Shown here: positions 41,784 through 44,467 of the stretch, one piece after another | Position numbering within the stretch: position 1 is the first letter of the stretch | How the letters are laid out: each line of letters opens with the position of its first letter | Origin: Clostridia bacterium | Lineage (GTDB): Bacteria > Bacillota > Clostridia > Christensenellales > Pumilibacteraceae | NCBI GenBank assembly: GCA_022791915.1 | Contig: JAAWAB010000014.1 | Span: forward strand, 1 to 44,467 | Reading direction: 5' to 3' | Length of the DNA: 44,467 nt | Notes under the pieces: generated by a model | The model's database searches: none | Told to the model about the DNA's origin: nothing | What the model saw: only the letters and a program-made list of their open reading frames with translations | Program-made: the position numbers and the translations under genes

Positions 41784-42743
41784 CTATTTGTTCCAAGTTA
41801 AAATAGCGGCGGCGGCGGTCATACCCGCACCGAACGCCACAAACAAGAGTTTGTCCCCTTTTTTGAATCTGCCGGCGCGTGCCGCCTCGTCGAGCAACAC
41901 GGGGATAGACGTTGCCGACATATTGCCGTACGCATCTATATTCACCAATACTTTCTCGTCGGGAATCTTAAAACGCTTTGCCGCCGCCTCGATTATCCGT
42001 TTGTTCGCCTGGTGCGGCAAAACAAAATCGATATCTTCGGCGCATAATCCCGCGCGGGCAAGCACCGTTTCCATTTGCGCAATCATCACGTTCACGGCAA
42101 ATTTGTATGTTTCCTGCCCGTCCATATGCAACGCCACTTTCTGTTTTTCGCGCGTGGAAAAAATGCTTTCCCCTTCATATGCGGGCGTGTAAATCGTTTT
42201 GCCGTTGGGAAAGCACGCTACGCTGTGCCCCAACAATCCTTCTCCCTTACGCAGAACAACCGCCGCCGCTCCGTCACCGAACAGCACGCAAGTGCTCCTG
42301 TCCGACCAATCGATTTGTTTGCTCATTGCCTCGCAAGCAAGCACAAGCACCGTTTCCGCCTTACCCGTTCCGATAAACGAATCGGCAATCTCAAAACAAT
42401 ACAACATGGCGCTGCATGCGGCATTCACGTCGAAACACGGAGCCGTAATTCCCAACTCCGCGGCAGTCAAACAAGCTTGCGAAGGCGTAATCGTATCGCC
42501 GCGCAACGTAGCGCAAAGCACAAGGTCTACCTTTTCGGGTGCAACCGCCGCGTCGGCAAGCGCGTTTTTCGCCGCCTCGGTCGATAATTGCGTGAGCGTT
42601 TCGTCGGTAAGTACTCTTCGGTTGCGGATACCGGTGCGGGTGCGAATCCACTCGTCGTTCGTTTCCACGATTTTGCTCAAATCGTCGTTGGATACAACCT
42701 TTTTGGGAAGTGCGCTTCCCGTGCCGGCAATATAAAAACTCAT
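41784..42743 (-). CDS. fabH: Beta-ketoacyl-ACP synthase III
   Basis: Starts fatty acid synthesis from acetyl- or branched acyl-CoA and malonyl-ACP; 319 aa. The catalytic cysteine is C110 in FDVNAACSAMLY, the histidine is in LPHQANKRI, and Asn is in DAYGNMSATSIP. The ATG at 42743 is chosen from alignment to the family start (MSFYIAGTGSALPKKVV); the ribosome site AAGGAA is distant (15 nt). A TTG at 42785 would add 14 unrelated residues. First gene of the operon, read from the promoter at 42819-42847. Confidence 0.95.
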   Translation of the reverse strand: MSFYIAGTGSALPKKVVSNDDLSKIVETNDEWIRTRTGIRNRRVLTDETLTQLSTEAAKNALADAAVAPEKVDLVLCATLRGDTITPSQACLTAAELGITAPCFDVNAACSAMLYCFEIADSFIGTGKAETVLVLACEAMSKQIDWSDRSTCVLFGDGAAAVVLRKGEGLLGHSVACFPNGKTIYTPAYEGESIFSTREKQKVALHMDGQETYKFAVNVMIAQMETVLARAGLCAEDIDFVLPHQANKRIIEAAAKRFKIPDEKVLVNIDAYGNMSATSIPVLLDEAARAGRFKKGDKLLFVAFGAGMTAAAAILTWNK

Positions 42744-42818
42744 TATTTTTTCATTCTGTTCCTTGCTGGAATTAAGTGCCGACAATACCCGAAAGTGTAT
42801 ACAGTCGTCACTTATTAT

Positions 42819-42847
42819 ATTATATCTATACTACCGCCTTATGTCAA
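42819..42847 (-). promoter_or_regulatory. Promoter of the fatty acid synthesis operon
   Basis: Minus-strand TTGACA (42842-42847), 17-nt spacer, TATAAT (42819-42824), a perfect consensus. I looked for FapR- or FabT-type palindromes around it and saw none. The gene-free stretch 42744-43082 otherwise holds only this and the divergent flavoprotein promoter. Confidence 0.85.
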
Positions 42848-43001
42848 CCGTATGAAAGAAATTTACCGCATTTCTCCGCCGATTTACCCCAAAAACCCCT
42901 GCTTTTTCGCCCAAAACTCCCGTTTTCGGCAAATCGGCTACCCGATAGCGCTTATGTAATTTAATCGTTTTTTAATTTATGCGGTTTTTCCCGTCAGGCA
43001 G

Positions 43002-43030
43002 TTGCCCAAACCGAAAAAATACGGTATACT
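43002..43030 (+). promoter_or_regulatory. Promoter of the flavodiiron protein gene
   Basis: TTGCCC (43002-43007), 17-nt spacer, TATACT (43025-43030). GGGAG follows, 8-9 nt before the ATG at 43083. Confidence 0.75.
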
Positions 43031-43082
43031 ATATTTTGTAAACGGTAAAAATACCGTTGTATCATTACGGGAGAATATGCAC

Positions 43083-44192
43083 ATGAAAAACCAACAAGCC
43101 ATTCAGATTGCCGAAGGCATTTATTGCGTGGGCGCAATCGATAAAGACGCGCCCCGCTTTCACGGCTATCACGTGAGCCACGGCGTAACTTTCAATGCCT
43201 ATCTCGTCCGCGGCACGGACGGAAAATATACGCTTATCGACACGGTTCACCGCGATAAAACCGACGAATTGCTCGGTCGTATCGCTTCCGTCACCGAACC
43301 GAAAAATATTACCGCACTCATTATCAATCACACCGAACCCGACCACAGCGGCGCCGTGCCCGCCATTTTGCAGACGGCAAAACCCGTTGTTTATGCCACC
43401 GTTGCCGCCGCGAAATTTTTACAGGCAATGTACGGCACCGAAAACGTTCAAACGGTAAAAAGCGGTGATACCAGAGAAATAGGCGGCAGAACGTACTCCT
43501 TTCTCGCCACTCCCATGGTGCACTGGCCGGATAATATGGTCACCTATCTGCCCAACGAAAAAATCCTGTTTTCCAACGACGCTTTCGGGCAACACTTCGC
43601 TACAAACCAACCGCTCGACACGCAAAACAATATCAATACAGCGCTAACCGAAGCGCAACACTATTTCGCAAATATCGTTATGCCGTATCGCGCGCAAGCC
43701 GCCAAAGCGGTAGACGCGGCGCTTTCGTTGCCGCTCGATATGATTGCCCCTTCGCACGGCGTTGTATGGACGAAAAACATCGACCGTATCGGAAAGTTAT
43801 ATCAATCTCTTTGCACGGGCGAATCGGTTGCCGCAACGCTCGTATTCGACTCTTTATGGGGCGGAACGGCAGAACGGGCACAAGAAGCCTGTGACGAACT
43901 GCGCAAAACATACGAAAAAATTACCGTATTCGACTTACGTACCGACCACATGAGCGACGTAATGGCGGCACTTGCCGCAAGCAAACACCTGTGTATCGGT
44001 TCGCCCACCTATAACGGCTATCCCACACCCCGTATCGGCACGCTTGTTGCCGAAGTGGAAGCGCTTCGCCCGCCCGTTACCGAATATTCGCTGTTCGGCA
44101 CGTTTGCCTGGGGCGGCGGCGCAAGCAAACATCTCACCCAAAAATTAGATGCACTGGGATTGCAAAAAACTTTCGATTTAACCCGCGCGTGA
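43083..44192 (+). CDS. FprA-like flavodiiron protein, short C-terminus
   Basis: Reduces oxygen (or nitric oxide) to protect anaerobic enzymes; 369 aa. The N-terminal metallo-beta-lactamase-like diiron domain shows LIINHTEPDHSGAVP (HxExDH), VHWPDNMVTYLPNEKILFSNDAFG, and the late His in APSHGVVW. The flavodoxin domain starts near 250 with ATLVFDSLWGGTAERAQ and continues through IGSPTYNG and FGTFAWGGGASKHL. The usual last 30 or so residues (a final strand and helix) are missing: the reading frame stops after GLQKTFDLTRA, and no other frame downstream continues the domain. The gene may therefore be truncated or just short. ATG at 43083 chosen for its ribosome site. Confidence 0.88.
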   Translation: MKNQQAIQIAEGIYCVGAIDKDAPRFHGYHVSHGVTFNAYLVRGTDGKYTLIDTVHRDKTDELLGRIASVTEPKNITALIINHTEPDHSGAVPAILQTAKPVVYATVAAAKFLQAMYGTENVQTVKSGDTREIGGRTYSFLATPMVHWPDNMVTYLPNEKILFSNDAFGQHFATNQPLDTQNNINTALTEAQHYFANIVMPYRAQAAKAVDAALSLPLDMIAPSHGVVWTKNIDRIGKLYQSLCTGESVAATLVFDSLWGGTAERAQEACDELRKTYEKITVFDLRTDHMSDVMAALAASKHLCIGSPTYNGYPTPRIGTLVAEVEALRPPVTEYSLFGTFAWGGGASKHLTQKLDALGLQKTFDLTRA

Positions 44193-44306
44193 TTTTCCCG
44201 ACACAATATCAAATCCCCTACTATGAAAAAAGACTTCTCGCAAATGCGCACTTCCCATAGGGAATTAAATACTAAATTTTTAAGAGTTGTACTTTCAAAC
44301 GAGGAC

Positions 44307-44340
44307 AAAAGCTCTCGAACGATATGTTCGAGAGCTTTTT
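44307..44340. terminator. Bidirectional terminator
   Basis: A 14-bp stem AAAAGCTCTCGAAC / GTTCGAGAGCTTTT with a 5-nt loop and T-runs on both strands. It serves the flavodiiron gene (plus) and the converging partial gene at the window end (minus). Confidence 0.88.
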
Positions 44341-44391
44341 ACTACAAACTATTTGGAAGGATAAATTGAAATTTATCGTTACTATGATAAT

Positions 44392-44467
44392 TTGTTATTC
44401 AAGCACTGAATGTATTGTGCGACTAAAAAATAATTTTTTATATCTGTTTCGTCTAATCCTCTGAACA
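44392..44467 (-). CDS. C-terminal end of a probable MarR-like gene, partial
   Basis: The minus strand is open from the window edge to a TAG at 44392-44394, coding 24 to 25 residues ending in GLDETDIKNYFLVAQYIQCLNNKLS. The GLxxxDIxxF...L...N pattern resembles the last helix of MarR-family regulators, which end with similar 'GLSEEDIENFxxxLxKxxxNL' segments. Its position 50 nt before the strong terminator supports a real gene end. Base composition is clearly AT-richer than the rest of the window. Family assignment is tentative. Confidence 0.4.

Noticed and set aside
42744..42860. FapR or FabT operator at the fatty acid operon promoter
   Set aside because: I looked for the known palindromes and found no convincing match.

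Overview
This window looks like chromosome of an anaerobic Bacillota, most likely a gut-type Clostridia lineage. The evidence is Firmicutes-style class 3 fructose-1,6-bisphosphatase, a clustered fabH-acpP-fabD-fabG-fabF-accBCDA operon, a Met-Asp-Phe-Thr tRNA run in the order common in Bacillota, strong AGGAGG-type ribosome sites, TTGACA/TATAAT promoters with 17-nt spacers, and a glycyl-radical (strictly oxygen-sensitive) pathway. Base composition is near 50% GC. I cannot name the species.

Layout. 1-343: four tRNAs (minus strand, first one cut by the window edge). 489-4899 (minus): metA, pyk and an OmpR-family two-component system, probably read from one metA promoter. 5176-9817: a mixed region with an unknown 196-aa protein, prs with a reduced GlmU-like protein, small membrane proteins, a DUF3737 beta-helix protein, and a DUF4234 membrane protein whose promoter spacer holds a run of nine G. 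9968-17229 (minus): malQ, fbp and a MalEFG-type sugar importer, i.e. alpha-glucan uptake and use. 17297-19180 (minus): a 67-aa low-complexity protein, a ParA-type ATPase and a DeoR-family regulator.

19494-32044 (minus) is the centre of the window: a complete bacterial microcompartment (BMC) locus of the glycyl-radical, fucose/rhamnose type (GRM5-like). Seven shell proteins surround a fuculose-phosphate-aldolase-like enzyme, a propanediol-dehydratase-type glycyl radical enzyme and its activase, CoA-acylating aldehyde dehydrogenase, zinc alcohol dehydrogenase, PduL, a PduS-like electron-transfer protein and a GlcG/HbpS-like protein. The expected flow is deoxysugar phosphate to lactaldehyde to 1,2-propanediol to propionaldehyde, then propanol or propionyl-CoA/propionyl-phosphate. 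Two strong promoters (before the glycyl radical enzyme and before the aldolase) share AAAACCACA boxes. Two copies of a ~118-nt three-hairpin repeat lie inside or next to the operon.

32226-42743 (minus): a DUF3592-like membrane protein, a DegV fatty-acid-binding protein and the fatty acid synthesis operon, which lacks fabZ and fabK. 43083-44192 (plus): an FprA-like flavodiiron protein with a short C-terminus, followed by AT-richer sequence, a strong terminator and the tail of a probable MarR-like gene.

The most interesting proposals are a BMC-linked ParA plus small disordered partner (a possible compartment positioning pair), the covarying hairpin repeat, the shared operator boxes, and a phase-variable-looking promoter at 9848-9878.
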